A program made the position numbers and the translations under genes. A DNA stretch of 64,000 nucleotides from Acidimicrobiia bacterium. Lineage in GTDB: Bacteria > Actinomycetota > Acidimicrobiia > Acidimicrobiales > Aldehydirespiratoraceae. The notes under the pieces are model-generated. The model had not been told where the DNA came from, did not search any database, and was given only the letters and a program-made list of their open reading frames with translations. Positions 40,405-52,700 of the stretch are shown one piece after another. Position 1 is the stretch's first letter. Every line of letters begins with the position of its first letter. The DNA lies in the NCBI GenBank assembly GCA_022821685.1, contig JAJEDD010000044.1:62001-126000 (forward strand), read 5' to 3'.

Positions 40405-42927
40405 GTGAGTCCGAGACTTCCGCTCGGCGTTGTCCCCCGGCACTACGCCATCGAGCTGTCGCCCGACCTTGAGGCGGCCGCCTTTGCCGGGACGGTGTCC
40501 ATCGACGTCGAAATCGCCGGGCCGGCCGAGTCGATCACTCTGAACGCGGCGGAGCTGAGCATCGGCAGTGCCCGGCTGAGGACCGCCGACGGCGAGGCGG
40601 TCGAGCTCGACTCGGCACTCGACCCCGAGTCCGAGCGGCTGACGCTGACCCCCAGCCACGGATCCGGGCCGTTGGCGACGGGCCCGGCCCGGCTCGACAT
40701 CGCCTTCGACGGCATCCTCAACGACCAGCTGCACGGGTTCTACCGGTCGACCTACACCGACGATGCCGGCACGATCCACACCATCGCCACCACCCAGTTC
40801 GAGTCCACCGACGCCCGCCGGGCCTTTCCCTGCTTCGACGAGCCCGCCCTCAAGGCCACCTTCGCCACCACCCTGATCGTGGACGACGGCCTGCTGGCGG
40901 TGTCGAACACGGCCGAGACCGGGCGCGAGCCGCGGCCCGACGGCCGGGTGCGGGTCAGCTTCGCCACCACCATGGCCATGTCCACCTACCTGGTGGCCTT
41001 CGTGGTGGGTCCGCTGGAGGCCACCGAGCCGATCGACTGCGGCGGGGTGCCGGTGCGGGTGATCCACCGGCCCGGCCGCGGCGACCAGACCGGCTTCGCC
41101 CTCGATGTGGCCGCCCACGCCCTGGCGTGGCTCTCCGACTACTACGGGCTGGCGTACCCCTCCGACAAGGTCGACCTGGTGGCCATCCCCGACTTCGCCT
41201 TCGGCGCCATGGAGAACCTCGGCTGCGTGACCTTCCGGGAGGTGCTGCTGCTGGTGGATCCCGGCTCCGCCAGCGGGCCCGAGCTGCAGCGGGTGGCCGC
41301 GGTGATCAACCATGAGCTGGCCCACATGTGGTTCGGGGATCTGGTCACCATGGAGTGGTGGGAGGGCATCTGGCTCAACGAGGCCTTCGCCACCTTCATG
41401 GAGACGGCCTGCACCGACGCCTACCGGCCCGGATGGCAGGTGTGGTCGTCGTTCTGCCGCAACCGGGCCTCGGCGCTGGCCACCGACGCCCTGGCCAGCA
41501 CCCGGCCGGTGGAGTACCCGGTGCACTCCCCCGCCGAAGCCGAGGACATGTTCGACGTGATCACCTACGAGAAGGGCGCGGCGCTGGTGCGCATGCTGGA
41601 GCAGTACCTGGGGCCTGAGACGTTCCGGGCCGGGGTGCGCCTGTACCTGCGCCGCCACGCCCACGCCAACACCGTCACCGACGACCTGTGGAGCGCACTG
41701 GCCGACGCCTCGGGACAGCCGGTGGGCCAGATCATGGACGGCTGGATCCACCAGGGCGGCTATCCGGCGGTGACGGCGGCGAATACCGACCACGGCTTGA
41801 GACTGTCGCAGCGGCATTTCACGCTCGACCCGCAACAAGCCGACGAGCGCAGCTGGGCCGTCCCGGTGCGCCTGCGGGAAGTCTCCGAGGACCGGCGCGA
41901 GCTGCGGGTGCTCCTCGACCAGCCCGCTCGGATACTCACCGGCGCCGCGGTCGGGCCGGTGACGGTGAACGGCGGCGCCTCGGGCTTCTTCCGCCAAGAC
42001 CCGAGTCCCGAGGCCCTGGCGACCGCGCCGGGCGACCGCGGCCCGCAGGAGCGCCACGGCCTAGTGGACGACGCCTGGGCCGCCACCGTTGTCGGGCACC
42101 TCGACGCCGTTGCCTTCGCCGACTTCGTGCTGCGGGTCTGCGTCGCTGAGCGCGACCTGACGGTGTGGCAGGCCATCGCCGCGGCTCTGTCGCACCTGCG
42201 CAGACTGCTGGACGGCGACGCGGCCCAACGCTTCTGCGAGTTGGTCGTGGCCGCCTCCGACGGCGCCGCGGCCGGCGTAGGACTCGATCCGCCCGACCGC
42301 GGCGAGGACGACCGCACCCGCGAGCTGCGGGCGACGCTGATGCTGCTGCGGGGCGCGGTCGCCGATCACCCCGCCGCCATCGAGGCCTGCCGCCAGAGGC
42401 TCGACCATCCCGACCCCACGCTGGCGTCGGCGGCGCTGAGCGTGGCCGCGGCCCACGGCGGCGCCGACGACTTCGCCCGCATCCGGCAGCGCTTCGAGAC
42501 GGCGCCCGATCCCCAGACCGAGCAGCGCCATCTGGCCGCGCTAGCCGACTTCCGCGACGAGCACCTCGTGGGCACCATCCTGGCGGGCACCCTCGACGGC
42601 TCGGTTCGCTCCCAGGACAGCCCCTACCTGCTGAGGCGGGCCCTGACCAACCGGGTCTGCGGATCGGTGGCGTGGGACTTCCTGACCGAGCACTGGGGCC
42701 GCCTGCAAGACGTCTTCCCGGCCAGCCACGCCCTAGCCCGAATGCTCGAGGGGATCACCGCCCTCGACCAGCCCGAGCAGGCCACCGGTGTACACGCCTT
42801 CATGGCCGAACACCCCCTGCCCCAGGGCACCAAGCAGATCGCCCAGCACCTGGAGCGACTAGACATAAACGTCGCCCTGAGAACCCGAGAGTCCAACCGC
42901 CTAGCCACCGCAGTACTGCACCGCTGA
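40405..42927 (+). CDS. pepN: Aminopeptidase N (M1 family)
   Basis: The 840-residue cytosolic enzyme starts at a GTG. It shows the M1 hallmarks: an N-terminal saddle domain, the substrate-binding GAMENLG, the zinc site H303-E-L-A-H307 with MWFGD following, the third ligand Glu in LNEAFATFME, and the catalytic Tyr region FDVITYEKGAAL. The C-terminal half is the ERAP1-like helical domain. It removes N-terminal residues from peptides. The length fits the actinobacterial PepN type (about 850). It is the last ordinary gene before the defence-like island and is followed by a 321-base spacer. Confidence 0.93.
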   Translation: MSPRLPLGVVPRHYAIELSPDLEAAAFAGTVSIDVEIAGPAESITLNAAELSIGSARLRTADGEAVELDSALDPESERLTLTPSHGSGPLATGPARLDIAFDGILNDQLHGFYRSTYTDDAGTIHTIATTQFESTDARRAFPCFDEPALKATFATTLIVDDGLLAVSNTAETGREPRPDGRVRVSFATTMAMSTYLVAFVVGPLEATEPIDCGGVPVRVIHRPGRGDQTGFALDVAAHALAWLSDYYGLAYPSDKVDLVAIPDFAFGAMENLGCVTFREVLLLVDPGSASGPELQRVAAVINHELAHMWFGDLVTMEWWEGIWLNEAFATFMETACTDAYRPGWQVWSSFCRNRASALATDALASTRPVEYPVHSPAEAEDMFDVITYEKGAALVRMLEQYLGPETFRAGVRLYLRRHAHANTVTDDLWSALADASGQPVGQIMDGWIHQGGYPAVTAANTDHGLRLSQRHFTLDPQQADERSWAVPVRLREVSEDRRELRVLLDQPARILTGAAVGPVTVNGGASGFFRQDPSPEALATAPGDRGPQERHGLVDDAWAATVVGHLDAVAFADFVLRVCVAERDLTVWQAIAAALSHLRRLLDGDAAQRFCELVVAASDGAAAGVGLDPPDRGEDDRTRELRATLMLLRGAVADHPAAIEACRQRLDHPDPTLASAALSVAAAHGGADDFARIRQRFETAPDPQTEQRHLAALADFRDEHLVGTILAGTLDGSVRSQDSPYLLRRALTNRVCGSVAWDFLTEHWGRLQDVFPASHALARMLEGITALDQPEQATGVHAFMAEHPLPQGTKQIAQHLERLDINVALRTRESNRLATAVLHR

Positions 42928-43248
42928 GCACCCCAGACCCACAAGCGCTGCCCAACAGGGGCCACCCCACCGGACCGTAGATGTCCGGCGCGGATGGCTG
43001 GCCCGCCCTCTCCGGCGTTGCATGGCGCGCCCTAGAGTGATCGGGGGAGCTTGCCGCAGCGTTGCAGAAGCAGGGCCGGCGCGGCCGGATCTATGTCACC
43101 GGCGGCGCCGCGATGCTCCTGGCACACTCCGCTGACAGAGTGACCCCAACCCCTGCTTGAGGCGCCGGCCACGGCGAGACCAGCATCAATGTGATAGGCA
43201 GTAGCGCCGAATGCTGCTCGCTCAATCCGGCTCGCACAGGAGTCAGGA
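42928..43248. other. Intergenic spacer after pepN
   Basis: No convincing gene in 321 bases. A small perfect hairpin (CCGGAC at 42970-42975 with GTCCGG at 42983-42988, seven-base loop) lies 43 bases after the pepN stop and could be a weak terminator. The rest should hold the promoter of the methylase-nuclease gene, but no clear -35/-10 pair can be called. Confidence 0.4.
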
Positions 43249-44913
43249 ATGCTCGACCATTTCCTGATCGAGCGAGAGCCCATCACCTGGCCGGCGCCGG
43301 AGGGCTTCCCCGCATCGCTCGTGCCTGCGGGGTTGTTCGCGCAGGACGCTCCCAGCGGACTGGAGGTGCTCCTAACGACGGCTCCTAGCCGTCCAGCGAC
43401 TGCGGACCTGCGGCGAGCTTGGTCCAAGCGGCGCGCCGGACGGGCCAGCCCGGTGCTTCTGGTAGCCGCCTATCCGACCGCTGAGGGGCCCCGGGCATCG
43501 TTGTGCGGGCCGGCGGGTGATCAGCCGATGGTGCACCACAACACAGAAATCTCACAGGCCGAGCGGCTCGCTGAGGTTGCGCTGAGCGAGCCGAGTCACC
43601 ACGCTGCCACCCGTTTGCTGCTGGCCAACCTGCCCGAGTTGGACTCACCGATGCCGGGACTGCGAAACGTCGGCCTGCTGGCCTCACGTCATCTTCACGC
43701 CGGCGTTCCCGACCGCACCGACTGGCGAGCGTCCGGCGAGCGCGCCCGGCCGATCATGGCGCTGAGGGGCCGCCAGCTGGTGGAAGGCCTGGGCTACGGC
43801 GTTGAAGTCCTGTCCACTCACACTTCGATGCTCACCATCGGTGGCCGCAACCGAGCCGTCGCCGTCTTCTGCGATGATGACGAGCCCTTCGACGCACCCG
43901 CCAAGCGTCTCAACGGCACATCTCCGGTGTCGCAGGCGCTGGCCGTGGCCGACCAGCAGAATGTCGACTGGGTGATTCTCACCCGGTCATCGGAGATCCG
44001 TCTGCACGCGGCCCGGCCCGACACCGGTGTGGGCCGCAAGGGCCGGGCTGAGACATTCGTGGAACTCAACCTCTCGCTGTTGCCCACCGAACTGGCCGGG
44101 TACCTGCACCTGCTGTTCTCGGCGGAGGCGCTGGTCGAGCGCGGAACAATCGAGGAGATTCTGGACGGCTCGAAGCGATTCTCCTCTGACCTGGCGGGAC
44201 GGCTGCGCGAGCGCGTGTACTACGAGACGGTTCCCGCCCTGGCCTCGGCCATCGCTGCCAAGCTGGACCGCGACCCCACCAGCGCAGAGCTGGACGACGC
44301 CTACGAGCAGGTGATGCTGATCCTGTTCCGGCTGCTGTTTGTGGCCTACGCCGAAGACAAGGATCTGCTCCCGTACCGCACCAACAGCCGCTACCGGGAT
44401 CACTCGCTGCAACGGCTGGCGAATCGCCTCACCGAGGATCTCCGAGCCGGCAGGCACGCATACGACCCGGCAGCCGCATCGATGTGGGCCGACGTGCGCC
44501 AGCTCTGGGACGCTGTCGACCAAGGCAACCTCGACTGGGGCGTCCCCGCCTACGACGGCGGCCTGTTCTCCAGCGACCCGCAGGTGAGCCGGGCCGGTGC
44601 CGCCCTGATCGGCATGGAGCTCACCAACAAGGAGTTCGCACCGGCGCTGGCCGCGCTGCTGGTCGACGAAGGCGATGAGGGGTACGGCCCGGTGGACTTC
44701 CGGTCGTTGTCGGTGCGGGAGTTCGGCACCATCTACGAGGGGCTGCTGGAGTCGCGTCTGGCCGTCGCACAGGACGATCTCACGGTCGCCAGGATCAAGG
44801 TGGGGCAGGGATCGAACACGACCGCCTACAGCGTGTCGCACAGGACGATCTCACGGTCGCCAGGATCAAGGGCCAGGATCAGTACATCCCGGCCGGGAGC
44901 GACGATGAGGTAG
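43249..44913 (+). CDS. Type IIG/Eco57I-like restriction-modification protein, N-terminal part (first frame)
   Basis: This frame encodes about 510 real residues (MLDHFLIEREPITWPAPEGF onwards), then a scrambled tail. It resembles the N-terminal nuclease/helical part of large Eco57I- and PglX/DrmMI-like enzymes: AVADQQNVDWVILTRSSEIR, LLFRLLFVAYAEDKDLLPY, and FRSLSVREFGTIYEGLLESR, the segment that leads into the methylase domain. At 44764-44871 a 37-base word is repeated with 71-base spacing; this insertion shifts the frame, and translation ends at 44913 instead of continuing into the methylase. Loss of exactly 71 bases would restore ARIK-GQDQYIPAGSDDEV and join it to the next frame. A full nuclease active site could not be pinpointed. 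Confidence 0.78.
   Translation: MLDHFLIEREPITWPAPEGFPASLVPAGLFAQDAPSGLEVLLTTAPSRPATADLRRAWSKRRAGRASPVLLVAAYPTAEGPRASLCGPAGDQPMVHHNTEISQAERLAEVALSEPSHHAATRLLLANLPELDSPMPGLRNVGLLASRHLHAGVPDRTDWRASGERARPIMALRGRQLVEGLGYGVEVLSTHTSMLTIGGRNRAVAVFCDDDEPFDAPAKRLNGTSPVSQALAVADQQNVDWVILTRSSEIRLHAARPDTGVGRKGRAETFVELNLSLLPTELAGYLHLLFSAEALVERGTIEEILDGSKRFSSDLAGRLRERVYYETVPALASAIAAKLDRDPTSAELDDAYEQVMLILFRLLFVAYAEDKDLLPYRTNSRYRDHSLQRLANRLTEDLRAGRHAYDPAAASMWADVRQLWDAVDQGNLDWGVPAYDGGLFSSDPQVSRAGAALIGMELTNKEFAPALAALLVDEGDEGYGPVDFRSLSVREFGTIYEGLLESRLAVAQDDLTVARIKVGQGSNTTAYSVSHRTISRSPGSRARISTSRPGATMR
44764..44871 (+). repeat. 37-bp direct repeat at 71-bp spacing causing a frameshift
   Basis: Bases 44764-44800 and 44835-44871 are identical over 37 positions. 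The 71-base step is not divisible by three, so it breaks the methylase-nuclease reading frame. Recombination or slippage between the copies would delete 71 bases and recreate one continuous frame. Confidence 0.9.
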
Positions 44914-44915
44914 CC

Positions 44916-46970
<2,055 letters not shown>

Positions 46971-47581
46971 GTCCATCCCTTGCAAGCATCCTCGGATTGC
47001 ATTCCGAGATATCACCAACCGCACCAACACTCGAACTGCGATTGTTGCTCTTGTGCCGGGTGAAGTCGTCCTCACGAACAAGGCTCCCTATCTGCTCTGG
47101 CCCGATCTCCACTGGCCGAACAAATCGGTCCGCGACGAGGCGTTCATTCTGGGTGTTCTGTCCGCAATGATCCTGGACTGGTATGCCCGTAGAGTCGTAG
47201 AGTTGAGCCTGAACTTCCACATCCTCAACAATTTCCCGATACCGGACGCGGATGTCGACAACGACCCCGTTGCCCGCCGGGTCGTGCACATCTCAGGGCG
47301 CTTGGCGGCCGTGGACGAGCGCTATGCAGAATGGGCTCAGAAGGTCGGCGTACCGGTGGGATCAGTCACCGACGAGGCCACCAAGCAGGATCTGATCTGC
47401 GAGTTGGATGCCTGCGTAGCCCACCTATACGGGCTCGACGAGGACGACCTTGCCGTGATCTACGAAACCTTTCACGAGGGTGCCGACTACTCCGAGCGGC
47501 ATCGGGCCGTGCTCGCCCACTTCCGCCGCTGGACGACGGAGCAGGCAACCTGCTAGGAGCCGTTGCGGCGCCCGAGGAGGG

Positions 47582-47824
47582 TCACTGTGTGGGATGATTG
47601 GACGGATGGCGACCCATCGCCCAACGCAAGTCGCCACCCACCGCATCCCAGTCCGCGGCGAGCGCGTCCGCGTCGGTGGGATTCTGCACCGTTGAAACGC
47701 TGCGCCAGCCGAGCATTCCCGCGAAGTCGAAGATGAGCGCCGCACCCACCAGGAAGTCACCCAGCCGCGAGCGCTGGCCGTCGTCTTGGCCACGGGACGG
47801 GCGTTGCCCGGTCTCGGCGCTCAT
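47582..47824 (-). CDS. Small hypothetical protein
   Basis: An 80-residue protein starting MSAETGQRPSRGQDDGQRSR, followed by a hydrophobic LGDFLVGAALIFDFAGMLGW and then DADALAADWDAVGGDLRWAM. The charged N-terminus, the helical centre and the conserved-looking Asp-Trp pair are gene-like, and the codon use fits. It lies antisense between the methylase-nuclease gene and the HNH gene. No family recognised; it could encode a small regulator or immunity-type factor of the island, but nothing in the sequence shows this. Confidence 0.55.
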   Translation of the reverse strand: MSAETGQRPSRGQDDGQRSRLGDFLVGAALIFDFAGMLGWRSVSTVQNPTDADALAADWDAVGGDLRWAMGRHPSNHPTQ

Positions 47825-48078
47825 GGCATGGCGCTCCGTTCGGGGTCGAGAAGTGCCGCGAACCGTAGCGGCTGATCACTCCCGTGTCACACTTTCCGAA
47901 CGGCTGGGCCGCATCTCGTCAGGCAGAACTCTACGAGACTCGCCCGTCGATCCCCTGGCCGGTATGGTCGCCGACAGCCGGGCTGATCGTCAACCGGCAA
48001 GTTCGTCTTGTCAGGATGATGTCCAATTGAAAGGCATGAGAAGGGGCGGTTGTCACACCCCTGTGGGACGCTGTGGTC

Positions 48079-49608
48079 ATGTTGATCGAAGCCGCTCGAC
48101 GGGCTGAGGCCGCCGCCAAAGAGATGTTGGCCGTGGTGAATGAGGGCTCGGCATCGTGCACGGAGGTGCGCGAGGCGCTGGAGATCTCCAGGGCGTTCAT
48201 GGCTGCGGGGTCGGCGTTCCAGGTCGGCGCGGCTCGGATCATCGCGGGGCGCGAGCAACACGGCGACGGCGGCGCCCAGACCTTGGCCGATGCCGCCGGG
48301 CTGTCGCGGCGCGACGCAAGAACCACGGTCAACACGGCCCGGGTGATCGAGGCTGCACCCGCAGTGCAGCGGGCGGTGGACGACGGACGGGTCTCGCGTG
48401 ACAATGCCAAGCAGCTGGCCGACGCCATCTCTAAGACCAGCGCCGCAGCGGTCGAGTCTGACAGCGGCCTGCTGGCCAAGGCCCAATCGATGCGTCCCGA
48501 ACAGTTCATCAGCGAAGCGCGCCGCTGGACCGCGAGCCGCCAAAGTGACGGCGGCGAAGCTGACTACGAGCGGCTACGAGCCAAGCGCCGAGTGCGAGTG
48601 TGGGACGCAGACGACGGCATGATGCACCTGCACGGCGAGTTCGACCCTGCCACGGGGAACCGCATCGCTAAACGGCTGCGCACCGAGGCCCGCCGCCTCC
48701 ACGATACAGACAAGGCGCAAGCCGCCGAGAATAGCCACACCCAGCGGCGCAGCTTCGACCAGTGCATGGCCGACGCCCTCGACAACCTCACCGCCGGTGG
48801 TGCTGCCAGTGGCAGCGGCGGTGGCAAGCCCTACGCCGACATCTGCGTCGTCGCCCACGTCGATGGCGCCACCGGCGAACTCATAGCCGAGCTCCCCGAC
48901 GGGCAGCGACTGCCCACGACGGTGCTCGAACAACTCTCCTGCAACGCCAAGCTCACCGGCATCGTCTATGACCGCCGCGGCAAGCCGATCTGGCGCACCC
49001 AGTCCCGCCGCACGGTCACCGAGGCCCAGTGGCAGCTATTGATCGCCAAGTGGGGCGGCTGCTTCCACTGCGGCGCCAACCCCGCAATGTGCCAGGGCCA
49101 TCACATCGAGGCCGCCTCACAGGGCGGACCGACCAAACTCGACAACCTCGTCCCAGCCTGCTGGAGCTGCCATCACCGAATACACCACGACAACTGGCAA
49201 ATTCACAAGTACCCCGACGGCCACCACACTCTGCACCCGCCCGACCGGATCCACTACGGACCCGCGCGCTCCCCCGACCACCCGTCCCCGCTGTTTGAGC
49301 CATCTAACCAGCCCGAGCCCGCCGCCAGGGCTCCGGCCCAGCCCGATGCGGCTGCAGAAACGCCCCCCAGGCCCGGCCCACACACCGCCCGAGCTGCGCT
49401 ACAACGCGCCAAAGCCGCCCGCAACCAACCCGGCGCTCCCAGCCCACCGGACTCAACCGATCGAGAGAAACCACGTCGCGCCAGCGAGAAGCCGCTCTTC
49501 GCTTCCTCTGACCATGGCCGAGCCAGTGACGACCGCCACGGCCCCCGAGGCGCTGGTGAGCAGCCACTCTTCACTTCAGGCTTGCCCGATCCGGACCCCT
49601 GCCCCTAA
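48079..49608 (+). CDS. DUF222 / 13E12-type HNH endonuclease
   Basis: The protein (509 residues from the ATG at 48079; a GTG six bases upstream is possible) has the long helical DUF222 region, with ALEISRAFMAAGSAFQVGA, a DARTTVNTARVIEAAPAVQR helix pair and VRVWDADDGMMHLHGEFDP. It is followed by a C-terminal HNH domain: CFHCGANPAMCQGHHIEAAS, then DNLVPACWSCHHRIHHDNWQ, with two Cys pairs for zinc and the HH-N-H catalytic set. The last 100 residues are a Pro-rich tail. Such genes occur in many copies in actinobacteria and behave like mobile elements. Whether it belongs functionally to the flanking restriction and helicase genes is open. Confidence 0.9.
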   Translation: MLIEAARRAEAAAKEMLAVVNEGSASCTEVREALEISRAFMAAGSAFQVGAARIIAGREQHGDGGAQTLADAAGLSRRDARTTVNTARVIEAAPAVQRAVDDGRVSRDNAKQLADAISKTSAAAVESDSGLLAKAQSMRPEQFISEARRWTASRQSDGGEADYERLRAKRRVRVWDADDGMMHLHGEFDPATGNRIAKRLRTEARRLHDTDKAQAAENSHTQRRSFDQCMADALDNLTAGGAASGSGGGKPYADICVVAHVDGATGELIAELPDGQRLPTTVLEQLSCNAKLTGIVYDRRGKPIWRTQSRRTVTEAQWQLLIAKWGGCFHCGANPAMCQGHHIEAASQGGPTKLDNLVPACWSCHHRIHHDNWQIHKYPDGHHTLHPPDRIHYGPARSPDHPSPLFEPSNQPEPAARAPAQPDAAAETPPRPGPHTARAALQRAKAARNQPGAPSPPDSTDREKPRRASEKPLFASSDHGRASDDRHGPRGAGEQPLFTSGLPDPDPCP

Positions 49609-49796
49609 CCAGTCTGAGGCACCGCCGACGGGTGGCCAAAGTGCTGGCGGAGGGCAGCCCGGACCATTGCCCTGAACCGGTGTGAGACCCGCCTGAGATT
49701 GCCGCAACGTCCACACCTTCATTCTGGCACCGTCGCTCCGGCGATCTGTTCTTGGCGCATCGCTACGCTGGTCGGGCCCTCGGGGAGGCCCAAGCC

Positions 49797-52700
49797 ATGA
49801 CGAGTTCCTACAGCGGTGACGATGCCAAGCCGGAGTTGGCCGTCAACCGGGACGGAAGAACCGTTGCCGACGCGCTCAGTGGGTTCATCGCTCATGCGGC
49901 CACCGACTTCGTGGGCGGAGCGAAGCTCAATGTTGCCACCGCCTATTTCAACCTGGGCGGATACGTCCTGCTGGCCGACGCCCTGGACCGTCTCACCGGT
50001 GCCCGGATCCTCGTCGGCGCCGAGCCAACGCCGCCGGAGAACAAGAGACGCAAGCTCGGCATCGAATCGCCCCGGCCCGAGCGGGCGCTCCGAGCCCGGC
50101 TGAGCCAAGCACTCGCCAACCACCAACACGACCTAGCAGATGAACGCGACTTGCTCGGTTTCTCACGGGAGTCTGACGCCGCGGCGCAGCGTCTCGTCGC
50201 CTGGCTGCGGTCGGGGCACGTCGAAGTGCGGCGGCTCGAGGACCGCTTCCTGCATGGCAAGGCGTTCCTGGTGAGCGACCGATCCCACGGAGTGGTGGCA
50301 GGATCATCGAACTTCACTCGAGCGGGACTCTCCACCAACCTGGAACTGAACCTGGGCAACTATGCGCCTCACACTGTCAAGCAGGTGAGTAAGTGGTTCG
50401 ACGAACTCTGGGACGAGGCCACCGACTACGACTTGGCCGCGCTGTTCGAGTCGCGCTTCGAGCCGCATCCTCCTCAGCTCATCTACCTGCGAATGCTGTG
50501 GGAGCGCTACGGCGCCGAACTGGACGCCGAGGCGGACGCCGATCCGACCGGGGCGCGGGACATCCATCTCACGTCGTTCCAAACGGACGGCCTTTGGCGA
50601 GCCAAGCGGATCATGGCCGAGCGCAACGGTGTGCTCATTGCCGACGAGGTGGGCCTGGGCAAGACATTCCTGGCCGGCGAGCTGATCCGGGAAGCCGCGA
50701 TGGACCGCCGCCAACGGGTGCTCGTGATCACTCCGGCAACCCTTCGAGACGGCCCGTGGCGGGCATTCAAGGAACAGCACTTGCTCCCCATGGAGCTGAT
50801 CTCCTACGAAGAGCTCATGGCCGACCAGCGCCTCAACCCCGACCACGCCACCGGCGTCAAGCTCAGAGCCGGAATCAACGAATACGCCATGGTGGTGATC
50901 GACGAGGCCCACAACCTCCGCAACCCGGCAACGCAGCGGGCCGAGGCACTGCGGCGCCTGCTAGCCGGCTCACCGCCCAAGCAGCTCGTCCTGTTGACCG
51001 CCACGCCCGTCAACAACAGCCTCTGGGACCTCTACCACCAGCTCGGCTACTTCCTGCGCAACGACGCCGCCTTCGCCAATGTGGGCATCCCCTCGATGCG
51101 GGACCACTTCGCCAGAGCCATGTCCATCAATCCCGACGACCTCACGCCCGAGCACCTCTTCGATGTGCTCGACGCCGTGGCGGTCCGCCGCACCCGCTCG
51201 TTCGTCAAGGCCTACTACCCGAACGACACGGTGCCCATCGACGGCCGCGACCAAGTCATCACCTTCCCCACCCCCCAAGTCCGGCGAGTGAGCTACGACC
51301 TCGACGCAGTGCTGCCCGGATTCTTCGATCGCATCGCCCGTGCCCTCGACCCCGATGCCGCCCCCACCGATCCGCAGGCGCTGACCCTGGCCCGCTACGC
51401 ACCGTCGATGTACCGACTCGGCGAGTCACCGGACAACTACGAGATCCAACTCGCCGGCCTGCTGCGCTCGGGAATGCTGAAGCGCTTCGAGTCGTCGCCA
51501 CACGCCTTCGCCGAGACGTGCCATCGGATGGCCAACAGCCATGACGCCTTCCTTGTCCTGCTCGACCGAGGCAGGGTCGCCACCGGCGACGAACTGGCCG
51601 ACTGGATGGCCGCGGACTCAGACGACATGGACTCCGCCGACGAATACGCCGACCATCACACCGGGGTCCACGAGGACGCGTCCGGCTACGACACTGCACG
51701 GCTCCGTCGGGATGTGGCAGCCGACCGCGACCTGCTGCGCTCGTTCGCGGAGACAGCTCGCACGGTTGCCCGAAGTGAAGATCCGAACCTGGCGGAACTT
51801 ATCGAGGAGCTCGCTCTCATCGCGGCCGAGGCCGCCGAGCATGGTGTCAGCGAACACGACGTCCGCAACCGGCGAAAGGTCCTGATCTTCACCTACTACG
51901 CCGACACCGTCGACTGGATATTCGAACACCTCGCTGAGACGATTCCCAACGACGCTCGGCTCGCGGACTACCGGGGCCGCATCACCTCGCTGTCAGGCAA
52001 CACGAGCACCGGCAGCAAGGAAGCACTGATCTGGGGCTTTGCCCCCGTCACCACAGACGCTCCGCAGGGATCCAACGACGATCTCTACGACATCGTTGTG
52101 ACAACCGATGTGCTAGCCGAGGGGGTCAATCTGCAACAGGCCCGCCACATCATCAACTACGACTTGCCGTGGAACCCGATGCGGCTGGTGCAGCGCCATG
52201 GCCGCATCGACCGCATCGGCTCACGCCACTCCGAGGTCATCATCCGCTGTGTGTTCCCCGACACCCGCCTCGACGAGTTGCTCAACCTGGAGGAGCGGCT
52301 GCACCACAAGATCCGACAAGCAGCCGCCAGCATCGGTGTGGGCGATGTGCTCCCCGACCAGCACGGGCAGGATCTCACGTTCACCGAAACCCGAGAGGAG
52401 ATAGAGCGCATTCGGCGCGAGGAAGCCGACCTGTTCGAGCGCGGCGGCACCGCCCGGGGCGCCCTGTCAGGCGAGGAATACCGCCAGGAACTGCGCAAAG
52501 CAATCGAGCAGGGATGGCGTGCTCGCATTGAGGAACTTCCCTGGGGATCTGGATCCGGAATGGCGGGCAACGGCGAAGATGGCACACGACCGGGCTACGT
52601 GTTCTGCGCCCGGGTCGGCGATCACGACCGCGCCGTATTCCGCTATGTGGAACGGGCGCCCGACCCTGCCAATGGTGGCGAGGGCGGCCTGCTGTCACTG

